Source: Pyrenopolyporus hunteri
Lineage: Eukaryota > Ascomycota > Sordariomycetes > Xylariales > Hypoxylaceae
Assembly: GCA_902806595.1 (NCBI GenBank)
Contig: CADCXC010000001.1
Span: 248,001-312,000, forward strand
Length of the DNA stretch: 64,000 nucleotides
Direction: 5' to 3'
Shown in pieces: positions 37,116 to 49,682 of this stretch. Each line of letters opens with the position of its first letter. The first letter of the stretch is position 1. The position numbers were made by a program, and so were the translations under genes. The notes beneath the pieces were generated by a model. The model saw only the letters and a list, made by a program, of their open reading frames with translations, was not told the origin of the DNA and made no database searches.

Positions 37116-39810
37116 AGAGAGCTTATTCTAGAATTCTCTTTTAGTTAGTCCATATTATAGCCATCCCGAGATTAACCATATCTGTGAGGTAGGTTATGGT
37201 AAGGTACCTGTCCTTTTGTAGGCTACATTACCTCACTCCCGATCTATTCTTCTCCTTCATTGCCTGTCATAGTCTACTAACCTCTCATTTCTCGCGGGAT
37301 ATCATGCGTACGAAAGAGACATCGGCAACAGGTGTAAGCATTGTACTGTATAGACCTTATAAGGCAGGTCGTTTTTCGAAAAATCAAGATGCATAGTTTC
37401 GTGACGAGATATGCCTGCCCAAGAAAAAGGCGGAAACACAAGTGTTACTAAGGGGTCGACATCGTACTGAATCTTCCGGCGTCTCGAGTAACCTGTCGGA
37501 GGCCACGTTTAGATCTTGAGGTATCCGGATACTAGAGGGGTAATATCTCGCGATCAGCATTGTGATAACCATATTCAGCTCCGAGCCTCTCGATTATATC
37601 CAGCTGATCGTCAGAGACGGCGAAGGATAGGTCCTGCTTATGATTTAGTGCCAGGTAAGTTAAAATACCGGAATCCAAGGCACTTATGCTGCCTAGAACG
37701 ACGGGACAGCCCAGCCGTTGTAAGAGAGCATTTCACTTAATATTAATGATACCATGTAACTCGGGCCGTGTCGATAAATCGGATCGTTTCTGTTAGGATA
37801 TCCATTTTATGGTGGGATACGGCGGGCGCTTTCTAATAATAAGGGCTGCAGCCCCTTTGACTGGCCGAGAGGGCCGCCCGCCGTATACCGGTTGAACGGG
37901 TCGTGCCATCCAGCCTCCATCTCTAAGGGGGACTTCGCCTGTAGCATATCGATATGTGTCATGTTACGGACATACGAAAATGTGGGAGTAAGAGGTGTCA
38001 TAGGTATTGTGTAGGTTTTCGAGTACGAAAGCTCTCTAGGGAAGCGCAACATACCCCCTCATATGGTATCGCACTTTTATATAGGTGTACCGTCCTCTAT
38101 CTATCTCCCTTTATCCTCATTTAGTAGGTATACCTAGACTTTCGACTTGGTCGACTGGGTAGCTCGCGCAACAGCGTACTTGTTCCCTCACTACATGGTT
38201 GGTCTTACGAAAATATCGATCGTGTATCTAACCACTTTGAACTGCCAAGTAGCAAGCGTTATTGCCGCGAAGGGATGTGGTTCGGCTCCATAGGAGACGT
38301 AGGAGAGTCTCGATAGAATGGCCACTGCTTAGACAGAGGGGCTACGGTTTCGTGCGACGATACAGGGATATCTATTTCTTCTCGTAGCTAGGGTTTAAAG
38401 CCGGTATAAGAGTGAAAACCAATATCCACTCAACTCCTATGAATCGTGCTCAGGCCCCTTTCCCCGGCCGTACCTCCCGGCACAGAGGACGGTCGAGCTG
38501 CTGGTTAATATGTTTACCGACGAGCAATCCTTAGCGCTCCTCTGAGTAATCCCGCAAATAACTGGCTTAGAGTTACATTTTCTATCATGGCTCTGGCCAA
38601 TCCCGAACGGGGGTATACTTGTCCGCTTCATAATCTACGGTTTCGGTATGCGTCCACAGGGTATTATTGTGGATGTAAAGGGACGCATATTTGCTAGTTT
38701 TAACACCGATTAACCCAAAGATATATGAGGTACGCATGCAATGCAACGTCATGCGACAAGACCCAATATGGCCTCCCTGATGGATCCACGGGTTACACGT
38801 GGGGCCTAACATCATATTCCGTCGCCCAATACGCATCCGGGTAGCAGTTATTGGAGGCTGCGAGAACGAAAGTACCTAGGTAGGTAGGGGAAATCCTAGT
38901 ATACGGAACTGCTCGAAAATCTAGGAGGTGTCTGGGTGGTCAGGAATTACCTCGAGACTTGCGTATATCAGCCTGTGAGAGCCCCATCTCCGGGCTCTAT
39001 ATTCATCGGGATATACCAAGGAATTGACCCATCTAGGTTAAGGTTCTATTCCTGCTGGCGCTATAGGCGTTAGGAATCTCCCTAAGTGCTCGATCTCCAT
39101 ACAACCTAGTATTCGGCCCAATCTCATTCGACGCAGATTCTGCCAGCATGAAACGCAGGTTTAGGTCCAACGAGGCGCCGAAGGATGCGGGATTGCATTT
39201 TCAGCTCATCGGGATGAGCGAATGCGACCACGTGGATGGCCGTTTTTCGTTTTCACATTTTATATTTAGGTTTCGCATGCACCTAATTATTAAAGGTGAG
39301 GAAACGAATAAGAAATCAGGGGTTGCCACCGAGTCTTGCTTTCTTTTAATACTTGTTCTATCGAGTTCTCACGGTCCCTCTGGTTTCCCCTGAGCCAGAG
39401 CTCTCACGAACGCCATACTCACTCGGATGAGTTACCTCATCTTCCGAATCCAAACCCTTTTCTCCGGCGGCCATCTTAGTCCGTCTCGGCAATAACGACA
39501 AACGGCTATCGCGCAAGCAAAAGCACCGCAGTGAAGAAGAATATTATCCAATACCGTTTCAAACGAAACGATACATCGCTATCGTACACGGATATTTATT
39601 TTCTTCATTGCCAACGCCCCCACTCGGTAATGGAAAGGGTAAACAATACAAGACACGCTCTTAAACAGAAGCGTAAATTCCCAGAAGTCCTCGCATCCCG
39701 GTCCGACCAAAAACCCAAGGATTTTATTATTACAAAATTGAAATTCGATCCGCTTCAATCGATCTACAAGAATTTCAGCAGCTCTCCCACGTCCTTTGCC
39801 GCCTTCTTCT

Positions 39811-39831
39811 AGCTCTACCCTGTGTAGAGCT
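39811..39831. other. Perfect 8-bp hairpin
   Basis: AGCTCTAC and GTAGAGCT are separated by CCTGT. No associated gene is supported, so function is unknown. Confidence 0.4.
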
Positions 39832-40847
39832 CAAGGCATTTTCCTCCCGTATAAGTACACGGTCTGATAACCGTTAACGGCATTATGCGGCGTTGTCGTC
39901 AAAAGAGAGTCGGGACATCGTCAAAAGTTGATCTTGTTCCGGATTGCTGAACTATTAGGGAATTTTGGTGTAATTTCGGCGTGGGAACCCATCCTCTTAT
40001 GACTTTTCTCCTCCACTGCGGATCTAGAATTGGCGCACTATTCCCGAGGTGCCGTGTTTCGCGATGCCCATCGTAGGGGACGGCGAATACGAACAGATCA
40101 TGAATGCGACGAACCTCGATGTCGTCGCGTTCCCGTGAATGCGTTCGTCGTGCTCGTCGCGTTGGAGCTCGCTATCGGCGTGTTTTCCCAACCCCCAAAT
40201 TACAGCCAATGGAATTATTGAAATACAGATGACTCGAAAATGATGACATGGTCTCTCATCATGCATGCTGGACCGGAAGGAAGATCTGAACGAATAGACC
40301 ACACGACTTAAAGACAACGATAAAGGGAACAGTGTCGTGACTGGCGTGGCATCCTGAATTCGACCGTGGCGCATTAAAAGTTGTACTACGAATCGACTTC
40401 AGAGTTGGCGATCTGGTTGGCTATCCGTGTGCGCCGTACCAAACTGCGCCGACCGTCGAGTCTCGGCAACGGTCGACTGAAATAAAAGCTCGCCGGATGC
40501 AAGGTGTTCAGACGAAGGCGCCGCGCGTACAAGCGGAAACAAAACATTAACCTAAAAAATAGCAAACGAAAAACAAAAAAGCAACATTGCCGCCGAGGTA
40601 TCACCAAAGGAAAAGTAGACTACACGGCTTACAGCCGTCCAGTCTCGATGGACAAGTGACGTGGTCCTGTATGCCCCGGTGGTATATCCTGATCGATACG
40701 GAAAAAACAAATGAGACGGTATACTAGTACAGAGAGCAGGTCGGAAGCTCGTAACGGAATGATGAATTTATGGAAGGAAGGCCTGCCGTATGAGTGGTCG
40801 GAAAGTGTCGAAGGAAGCGAAAATATGTTGATACGCGAGTCATCAAA

Positions 40848-42575
40848 TTACATCTCATTGATTCTCGAGCTGGGCATCTGCGTCGTCGGGTCCTCGTCAA
40901 AATCAGGCTTCACCTCCCAGGGGACATACACCCCGGTACCGTAAGACGGTAGCTGACCGATAGTAGCAACCTCAACCGGTTGTTGGTAAGGCATCCCGTT
41001 ATACCAGTGCTCTTCCGGTTGGGGCGGTGGCGGCTGACATTGTCCCTGGATCTGGTGGGCCTGTTGGACTTGTTGGACTTGCTGCATCTGTTGCATCTGT
41101 TGCATCTGCTGGCCCTGCTGGCCCTGCTGGCCCTGCTGGCCCTGCTGGACTCGTTGGCCCTGGTGAATCTGCTGGCCCTGGTGAATCTGCTGGCCCTGAT
41201 GAATCTGCTGGCCCTGATGAATCTGCTGGCCCTGATGAATCTGCTGGCCCTGATGAATTTGCTGGCCCTGGTGGACCTGTTGGTCTTGGCGGATTCGTTG
41301 ACCTTGGTGGATTTGGTGGACTTGCTGTGTAGGAGAGACATCAGGTTGAACCGAATGAGAAGGGTGAATAGGTTGATGCATTTGCTGTGCAAACTGCATA
41401 ATAGGCTGTTCTACGACAGATGCGTTGTGAAGCGAATACGCCGCCGCTTGCGGGGACTGATGCGTGTAGAAGCCATCCTGTCCAGATGCGCTTCGGCCCG
41501 GCGTCGTGGCCGAGAAGGCGCCTGGGCTGCCATGTATCGGGCCAGCGATATTGTTTCCCGTATATGGGATTTCCAGCGGAAGTAGCTCGGGCTGCTGTCT
41601 CGGCATCTGAAATTGTGGCATCGAATTCACATTCATGGTCGCGACGGCCGGGTTGTTCTGATCCGGTACGTAGAGGGCGTGCTGAGGCATACTGGCCGTG
41701 CGACTAAGGATGTGAACGCCTGCAAGTTGCGGTTGCTGCATCACTTCGCCGTGGTACTCGTTGGTCCCTCCGGAAAAACTATGCCTATGATTGTACTGTT
41801 GCGGAAGGCCGTACGGAGCTGGCTGTTGGCCGAAGTCGGCAAAGGTGGAGGCTCGCTGGACGTCATGGTTGTGAAAATCCGGACGGGCGCTCGCTAAGTA
41901 ATCATTTGGCCAAGGCGGGTTGCTTTGAGCGGGAGTCGACGGGCACTCGCCGGCGTCTGATTCGGAAGACAAGTCGTCAGCCTCCGACGAAGGAACGCCC
42001 CTCTGGTGCGAACGTCGCTGGTGCTTCACCATCGTGGTCTTGCGGCAGAAGCTAGGAAAGAGTCAGCCGTCGCCTCTTCAAGATCCATATTTTCGTGCTA
42101 CCTTTTGAGGCACCCCTCATGGGCGCACCTGTACGGTCGCTTGCCGGTATGGATTCGTCGATGTCGAGCTAGACTCGAAGACTAGTCCGGTTAGCATACC
42201 CCTTCCAATTCCGCGTCTCCGGGGAGGTCGTACATCTGAAAAGCGCTTGGTGCATCCAACATATAGACAATGATGGGGTTTCTCGCCGGTGTGAGTCCGG
42301 ATGTGAACTGTCAAGGCACTACGCTGGATGAAGCTCTTGCCGCAATTAGGCGCTGCACAGGCGTATGGCCTTTCATTCGTATGTATCCTATAATGTCTTT
42401 GGAGGTCCGACTTGCGGTTGAAGCTCTGTACATTCACGTCAGCGGCTCAGCTCGCGACGACGAGGATGGCGGCCAGTATGGTGGTCGGGGCGGCGCATAC
42501 CTTGATGCACGATGGCCAGTCGCACTTGAAAGGTCGAGCCGTCGGCTCGTTATCGACAAGTTCAAGCAACTCCAT
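40848..42575 (-). CDS. Four-finger C2H2 zinc-finger transcription factor with Gln/His-rich repeat tail, 516 aa
   Basis: Four exons on the minus strand: 42575-42501, 42425-42234, 42181-42102 and 42051-40848. Introns are 75, 52 and 50 nt, with GTATGC..CAG, GTACGA..TAG and GTAGCA..TAG borders and CTAAC/CTGAC branch sites. The joined frame is open and encodes 516 aa. Fingers: C18-C23-H36-H40, C48-C53-H66-H70, C78-C83-H96-H100 and C108-C113-H126-H131, with TGEKP/TGKRP linkers, so it binds DNA in the nucleus. MELLEL..ARPFKCDW at the start resembles a conserved ascomycete regulator family (Azf1-like in general style); the exact orthologue is not certain. After the fingers come an acidic Ser-rich patch and a long Gln/Pro/His-rich tail with HQGQQ(I/V) repeats, a likely activation or low-complexity region. 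A TATA-like element lies about 65-70 nt upstream of the ATG. Confidence 0.92.
41041..41330 (-). repeat. Coding minisatellite: 18-bp HQGQQI units and 9-bp QQG/QQM units
   Basis: Within the last exon of the zinc-finger gene, six consecutive HQGQQI copies plus flanking variants (HQGQRI, RQDQQV, HQGQRV) are followed by four QQG, three QQM and two QQV. The DNA units are nearly identical (CTGCTGGCCCTGATGAAT on the plus strand), pointing to recent slippage or unequal exchange. All units are multiples of 3, so copy-number change keeps the frame. Confidence 0.93.
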
Positions 42576-42634
42576 TTCCTCTGGTGACCACGAGTCCAGG
42601 TCCCAACGACCAGTAACGTGAGTGTGCGAGAGAG

Positions 42635-42650
42635 GATACTTATATGAGCT
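42635..42650 (-). promoter_or_regulatory. TATA-like core promoter of the zinc-finger gene
   Basis: On the minus strand CTCATATAAGTATCC lies 60-75 nt before the ATG at 42575. It is followed by a pyrimidine/CA-rich leader typical of fungal transcription starts. Confidence 0.45.
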
Positions 42651-43609
42651 ACAGTGCGAACCAAGAAATATAAAGGCTATGATCAGTGTGGAACCAGACC
42701 CAGGTGTCCCTTAAGGCAAAGGTACAGGGATGGCGTGGGTCGTTCGAAGGCAGCCCCAAGTGTGGATGATACCCTTGTTCGGGACAGTATGTAAGCGGAA
42801 TACGTTCAATGCGGACGCCGAGATTGAAATCTCTGCGTGGAGTCGACTTGACTGATCCTAGATGATTCGGCCCAGACCGATATGAAATGCCAATGCAGGG
42901 GAGCTGGATTGGGTTGAAAAACTTCCAGAGACAAGAACCAGCGTCCGGGGGGGGGAGGAGGGTATTAAATAGAAAACGGATTTAACAATAAGCTGGATAG
43001 TCTTATTAGTGCTCTTTTGCGAGGAACTAATAAGAGGAGGATGATGTTTTCCTGTAACAGCATCGAAGCCAGCTAAGTTGAACTTTCGGTTAGAAAAACC
43101 CCCCTTAAAGCATCAGCGGGACGCACAAAGAGGCTGGCGCGTTCAACGACCCGGTTACCGCGAGAGGCGGATCGTGGTTTAGTGAAGAGATATTAGTCAA
43201 CTTACGAAGAAACGAAAGCCTCCCGTGTACGAAACCATGCAAAGCTAAGAGTTAAAACACGGGAACAAAACTTGTGGCGAGCGGGCCAAAACCTTCTAAC
43301 TAGCCCGTGGTCCTAGGAGAGTATATTCCACAGGGAGGATGAAATCGGCAGCGTGAGCAAGAACGAGAGTTCTCACACCGACACGGAACCGGAGGTTTCA
43401 AAAGATAAGTATATCCTCCAGGGCCTCCAGTAAAGTTCTCAACCGTCGGGGCCTAGCAGAACTGTAACGACGATGAGTCGGCGGGTATATGGGTGTCCTC
43501 AGTACTCGACGGTTTAGGCCGTATTCATACGTCAACGCCCTTCGTCGTTACTACGTGAGATTATGGGGTATGAGATTGGCGAGGCGAGGCGAGGTGCGGG
43601 CGAGGGCAG

Positions 43610-43650
43610 AAGCTGCAAAAGCCGCAAAAGCTGCAAAAGCTGCAAAAAGC
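43610..43650. repeat. (GCTGCAAAA)n, 9-bp tandem repeat
   Basis: About four units of GC(T/C)GCAAAA. Reads as Ala-Ala-Lys in one frame, but no gene is supported there. Confidence 0.8.
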
Positions 43651-44859
43651 ATAAGGAGGTCCGTCTCACCTCTCCCTCTCCTATGGATAGTTACCGCCGA
43701 CGCACAGAACTCCCCTCCCCCAGAGAAGCGGCCCACACCTAGTTCAAAATAAGAATACAGAGATCCCACCGGTGGTTGTGGCCGCCAAAAGTATAGGCAG
43801 ACACCCGGCCCAGCCTTTGGATAAGGTCGACTTCCTTTACTTTATTGTCGATACTTTCGATACTTTTGCCGATATTCGGCCAACCAACCAAACGGTCAAG
43901 CCCGCGGCAGAGGTAGATCAGGCTTGATCAGCACAGACTCGAGAGAATGTTCCCATATGGGCCGGGTACTCAGTTCGAGGAATCCTCCCTATGGTGACGG
44001 AACGGCAGGCTATATTTGTCAGGGCCAGGTGGTAAATGAGCGTTATGGGATAGGTGGGCTAGTGAGACCCGTGGCCGGTGGATTAGGGGAGAGAGATATT
44101 ATCGAGGTCGACTACTACTCCCTGAAGCACGGGGTAGGCGTATAAGAACGAGACTTCTTCCTTTCCGGGTTATAGAGAGCTGGATGATTGTCGGAAAAGG
44201 GAAAGCAAAAGGCTCGAGCACATCCAAATTGGAACGCCAGAGATATGCCGCACGAATCGACGAGATCGCAAGGGGAAGATTAGGTAGCGCAGGCGAGCGA
44301 TCCCATCAAAATTTGAGGGTCCCAGATAGGTTGAAGATTCCAAAAGGGCTAGTGCCGGTATATAATGGCGCAGAGTAAAATGTGAGGGTTGTTGCGGTGG
44401 CACCTCCAGCGGTCTCGATCCTTACTCGCGAACTGCACTGCAGAACACGTCCGTGTCGATCAAGAGTCCGTGGGTATTCTTCGCATGTGAGAGTTGTACG
44501 GTATGTGCAGAATTTGCTGGCAAGGGGAAGTCTGAAAGGTGTAGCCAGCTAGGCGAGCCTTCCAGGCAAGTGGCTATGAAATTGGCCTCATATATAAATT
44601 ATACTATTTTGGGGGGGGGTTGTGTTATCGTGTCGGTAGGTGGCCTCTGTTGAGTCAACCGAACGAGCCGATAGTTGCGATGCCAAAGATAGTAGAGAAA
44701 GTATAAGGGATTCACCAACAACCCAACGCGTGAGTTAATAAGATTAAAGCGCGACTAACCTGCCAGGCGACAGACCGGCCCGTTGGAGAGTTCATCTACC
44801 TTGAAGAATCCGTATATTCTTTGGTGGTAGTGTCTTTTTTGTAACGGGAGTATTCGTAA

Positions 44860-44883
44860 GGGGGGGGCTGGGGGGGGTCAGGG
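44860..44883 (+). repeat. G-rich run, quadruplex-capable
   Basis: Two runs of eight G separated by CT, then TCAGGG. Fits a G-quadruplex pattern (four or more GGG tracts with short loops) on the plus strand. Confidence 0.7.
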
Positions 44884-45084
44884 CGGTACGTGGAAGAGGT
44901 ATGCAGGTAGCGATCGTAGTGATCGTGGGTATTGGCTGTGGGTATTTGACCGTGGGCATTGATCGTGGGTATTGATCGTTGAGCAGAGAGAAGCGCAATG
45001 ACGACGTGAGTAAGCTTCCGCTTTACGAACTCTTAACAAACTTTCTTAACCGTCTCGACCCTCAGCACCGGTTTTCCCGCCCCC

Positions 45085-45125
45085 CTGTATTGTATTTTGT
45101 ATTGTATTTTGTATTGTATTGTATC
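45085..45125. repeat. (TTGTA)n/(TTTTGTA)n tandem repeat
   Basis: Alternating TGTATT and TGTATTTTGTAT units, about seven in a row. Confidence 0.85.
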
Positions 45126-45228
45126 GTACCATACGTACACGCATCCACAAGACAGCTACTTCCATATATGCAGGTAGGTATATACATACTACTATACATA
45201 CTACATGGAGCTGCTTGCATGGGAGTTG

Positions 45229-45267
45229 GGTAGGTAGGTAGGTAGGTAGGTAGGCAGGTAGGCAGGT
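45229..45267. repeat. (GGTA)n microsatellite with two GGCA variants
   Basis: About nine to ten tetranucleotide units; the largest GGTA tract in the window. Confidence 0.95.
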
Positions 45268-45399
45268 GTTGACGATGCTGCGGGTGCTTGTCAGTACGTA
45301 TAGCAATCCCCGGCCACCGACGAAGGTATCTAGCGTACATGTAGCGTCGGCTCCCCTAGACTGTGCATGTAGCTTGTACCGGTAATAATGTCTGTTCTT

Positions 45400-45438
45400 A
45401 TAATAATAATAACAACAATAATAATAATAATAATAATA
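45400..45438. repeat. (AAT)n microsatellite
   Basis: TAATAATAAT, AACAACAAT, then seven AAT units. Confidence 0.9.
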
Positions 45439-47119
45439 CCAGCTAACCTGGTAGACTCACACTACAACGCATATAGGTATGGTACAATACAATGTACATA
45501 TATAGGGGGAGGGATATGTCAAAAAGAGAAGCGACCCGGGGGTGGGTTAGAGTAGAAACCCAAGGTTCAGGGATCATGGATAATACGTAGAAGAGAGAAA
45601 AGAGCATGGCTAGGTCCAGGGGATAAAATCATAGGTGGTACCCAGGTACCGCATCGATAAGGTACAACTCGCGTGTACCTACGCTACATAGCAAGAAGTA
45701 CCTTACCGTACTAGACAACAGCAATGACAGCAACAACAATACCTATAACGATAATAAACCGTTTTTTTTTTTTTCGCCGTAACCTACCTACCTAGGTACC
45801 CAGGCATATTTACATACATGAACTTACCATACCACGTGCAATACGTGCGGAGATATCATAGCAGTCACGCACAGGGCGTTCCTCTAGTAATGACTTAGGT
45901 ACCTTATATCCGTACATGTGTCGTGCTCCTGCTGGATCGAAAGCGGTAAGACGCCCTACCGCCGCCACTAGATAAATACCCGAAGATTTGCTAAGTTCAC
46001 TAGTCTCACTAGATCTAACTTACACCCCTTAGACGGCGCCTTTTTCCATCATATGTACTACGGCGTCAGGCAGTACTTAGTGTGTGGTTGATAGTTTACT
46101 AGCGCCGCCGGCGCGCCTACCTACTTGGCCTTCAGAGAATTTCACCATCACCCGCGTAATCATCGTTTAAAAGTAACCTTACCTGTCGATCGGGGATAAG
46201 AAGAGGCTCGAAAAGGTTTAGACGGGCGGCTCGTCGCGTTAGCCTTCAAAAAGTGAATACGGCGTCAAAGATGGCGCAGCAAGCACATTAGCCGCACGTC
46301 GCTCTCAGGTTGGTTTGTAATACGTGCCGCAAACCCTATCCAATACCTACTTCACCCCGTGAGCGACGTATAATACGAAAATAGAATAGAATAAACGCGT
46401 CGGGCACACGCGATATTCACGAATAGATGCGAGATCCGGACACCGGCAGCGGGGAAGAAAGAAGAGGGGCAGTAGGTGCCCGTCCTAGCCAGGAACCCGC
46501 ACAGCACGGTCCGTCTCGACGTTTCGGCGCGGCCTATGTGAGTTATCCGGCGATATTACGTATCAAAAAGGCCAGAGAATGACCAGAGAATGGCCAGTTG
46601 TCAGACCAAGGTTTTCCGGACTTAAGTCATCTACAGCAATCTTGTTGGGAAACTCCGGAAACGAAGAGATCGTGAAACTACCTAGTCCAACTGGTTTCAC
46701 GATTTTGAGCAGCAATATCCCGTAGTGGCTCCATGCCTACCTAGGGAGCCCGCTATCGTAATGCTCCCACAGTACACCACCTACTGTCTTAACCGGAACG
46801 ACGAAGACGCGGTACCTGTATCGTCTAGGTAGCCTCGTAATCTCTAATACACGTTTTTTCTGTAGGTATGGAGATACGAAGCGTACCTAGGTATATATCT
46901 ATAAGACCAGGGATGGTGCTTGGCATGGTTAGCGTCCCGACTCTCCCCAACGGTCATACTTTGTAGGGCCCCGAGGACGTAGTCAACTCGTCGTAGCTTA
47001 GTGGATGATGTGGTATTATGTAAGTACGGCACCATGCAAAAGTATGACGACGATGACGGAGATAGCAGGAGTGAGCGAATGACGAATGCTGCAGAAAGGG
47101 GGCTAATATGTAAGAGGCT

Positions 47120-47158
47120 ATTTCTTTCTCTCTTTCTTTCTTTTTTCCTTTTTTTTTC
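47120..47158. repeat. Polypyrimidine (CTTT)n tract
   Basis: About 39 bases of C/T only, mostly TTTC/CTTT units ending in T9. Confidence 0.85.
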
Positions 47159-48168
47159 GAGTTTACACGTAAACAAGACCGGCTAGCTTAATACTCAGTA
47201 GCAGGGAGGAGAGAAGGGTGGGAAAATACCATTCCGCGGGAATATCTAGCCATAATCTATGAATAGTTCATATAACGCTAGAACGTGTGAACGTAAAGGT
47301 CATGTTCGACAGTGAGGCCGATAGTGACAGTGACGGTGATAGATCTGTCTAACATCGATTACGCCAATACGCTGTTTTTCCGCGCCCTTTAACCAGCTAC
47401 CATCCCGTTACCCATGCCAATAGCAAAGAGTGGATGAAGTTGTCAACGTGCTCGTATCGTAGCATTACATAGACGCGGTCCCCTAGAACGAGCCGGGACT
47501 CCGTTCCGAAGCCGTGGTATCACACGAAGTGACCTCGATCCAGACTGTTTCAGGGGAGCCACCGAAACCCAACCTCGAATCGTGACTCGCTTGACAGCTC
47601 TAAAAGGTGACAATCAACCCCGTTCGTTTCAGACGCCTGGATCACTAAACCCCATCAAGCTGCTTCACGACTGGGCAACTTTACCTTATCCAGATAGCCC
47701 TACCAGGGGTAGGGGAGGGGGGCTAGGGTCGACCTGCGGGTCCCGTGGCATTTAGTTCGCCGCATTCTGTGCAAGATAGGTCTTGCTAATGCCCCTTCTG
47801 AAGAATTCCGCAGCACACCTACAGCACCCTCTGCTGTAGGTCATCACATCGTCGAAAAAAATAGCTGAACAGCACCTAATGGCCGCCTAGAATAATATTG
47901 GTCGGCCGCGTCCGCACACGCCGCTGCGATAACCCCCATCGTGAAGTATAGAATAAAGAAAATCCCAAATCGGGTGTAGACGAAACAGATCCATCTCTAC
48001 AGAAATCTACTCGAGCAGTCTTACTCCCAGGCTTCGTGATCCCCATTGCATATGCTGCAGAAGAATTTAGGTAGCAAGCCTAAAAGGCGCCCCTCCATCT
48101 CAAGGCTTCCGATCTAAGGTCACGTAATAATCTACGTACTATATATGTAGTACGGACGATGGCGACAG

Positions 48169-48199
48169 TCCCCCTCTCCCCTCCCCTCCCCTCCCCCCT
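48169..48199 (-). repeat. (CTCCC)n tract, quadruplex-capable on the minus strand
   Basis: CCCCCT followed by repeated CTCCC units. The minus strand carries at least five runs of four or more G separated by single A, one of the strongest quadruplex patterns possible. Confidence 0.85.
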
Positions 48200-49634
48200 T
48201 GCAGGTGGTCGAAGAAACCCTAATGACGATAATTAAAACAGCACCTCCCGATTGACCGGGCCCAAGCTACATTCGACCAATTTTCTTGCTGGAATTCTAG
48301 AGCTTAAAAGAACTACGTATTGTCGATATTGCCATTTGTAGATAATGCCAGCCTCCCCCGAGAGTCGAAAAAGCGACCCTCCAGCGGACGCGTTTCGGAG
48401 ATACCGCGTCGCTTTTGCTAGTCCATAGGTGATTCGAAGGTTCTAATCCGGAGGAGGCCATCGGATTGATGGCGAAGCATGCAGTCCGCACAAAACCGGT
48501 GCCGTCCTCGCCGCAGTGCAATTTCACCTTCCAACATCAATTCCCTTAGATGGTCGCGATCGAAATGCGTGTCCGTGTCGGTACGCTACTATGTCGCGAT
48601 AAAAGGGTTTAAGCCTCCTCGCCGACGACCATGCTCCACTGGTACACGGGTCACTCCTTGTCATTATAAGGCCTAATATCTATAGCGACTTTCTCATTTT
48701 CGAAATTGACTAGGGAGGCCCTACCCTAACTTTCATTCGGCGGGACGGCCGGTAGACTGCGAGCCTTCTCGGGTCAATTGGCCAACGGGCTGTCTAATAG
48801 GTCTCCTTTTGTTTTGAAACATGTCGACAACACACGCCTCAGATACGGCTAACAAGTGGTCACTTACACGTAGCAGCGCATGCAAACAGCAGCTCATCAG
48901 CACATGCAGACGAAATAAAGAAAGAAAAAACAGTCTACCGAACGAGCACCCGCATTGCAGCAAGGCTTATAAGGGGGTATTAAGCATAATCACACTACTC
49001 TATGGCACTACTCCATGGCGCTACTCTACGGGGTGGAAACTTGCAGATGGGACGAGCTCGAAGACGACGGTTGTCATTAACCCTTTTCTTATCATTCTGC
49101 GTAGGTGATCACACATGTCGGGCATAAGCGAGGCGATTATCGTCTCAAGTCTAGCTTAGGTACCTACCTGCCTACCTATAGGTTATGAGTCTAAGATATG
49201 TAATATGCCTACTTGGGACGATGAAACATATAATTAATTACTTGGAACTTTGTGTTATTGCGGTGTATTAGGTCGCCGACGACCTGATCTGCACGTACTC
49301 CCCAAAAAGGATATCGTGGGTCTACACCAAATTCCGGAACCCTTCGATTGCATGGCCCGTAGCCAGCTACCTTGCTAGCTCTCCTCTTTCGGCATCCATG
49401 TATTGTACCCACCTTCGGGGGAGATGTCAAAATTTCGAAATGTCAGCATGGAATGATTACTTTCGCAGAGAGTTTTAGCTTCAATCAAAGACTGGCCAGC
49501 GGTCGCAAGTGAGTGGCATTGCCTCGTGGGAGTCCAGGTTGAACCGGCAGGGATTTCCTTGCCCACCTCTATTTCCCAAAACGGGATCTGGCTCCGTGAA
49601 GGGACTCTTCAGTCCTCGAACCTTGGATGCCCTG

Positions 49635-49682
49635 GGTAGGTAGGTAGGTACCTAGGTGGGTAGATTGGCAGGTCGGTAGGTT
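49635..49682. repeat. Degenerate (GGTA)n with internal palindrome
   Basis: GGGTAGGTAGGTAGGTACC then CTAGGTGGGTAG and further G(G)TCGGTAGG units; the centre GGTACCTAGGT is partly self-complementary. Confidence 0.8.

Larger units (their letters stand above)
34381..40847. other. 6.5-kb stretch without a convincing gene
   Basis: Ordinary base composition. Its left end is the promoter of the F-box-like gene, and its right end the 3' region of the zinc-finger gene. Frames are short, many start with non-ATG codons, and none shows a recognised domain. The part at about 36,500-37,200 is rich in CTA/TAG words and looks like mildly RIP-affected relic sequence, with a tRNA-like remnant inside. A protein-like 89-codon ORF at 34957-35226 has an acceptable ATG context but no other support. 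Confidence 0.5.
42651..48168. other. Upstream region with microsatellites and G-runs, no supported gene
   Basis: About 5.5 kb. The left part is the promoter of the zinc-finger gene. All frames are short or low complexity. The stretch is marked by simple repeats (listed separately), a G9 run at about 42950 (GGGGGGGGGAGGAGGG), a nine-G run at about 44615 and many ACCTAGGTA words. Confidence 0.5.

Noticed and set aside
41041..41330. CRISPR-like regular repeats
   Set aside because: Units are contiguous without spacers and lie in a coding frame.
40980..41585. 201-codon Leu-rich plus-strand frame and a 101-codon Gly/Pro-rich frame at 41027-41332
   Set aside because: Antisense readings of the HQGQQI minisatellite of the zinc-finger gene.
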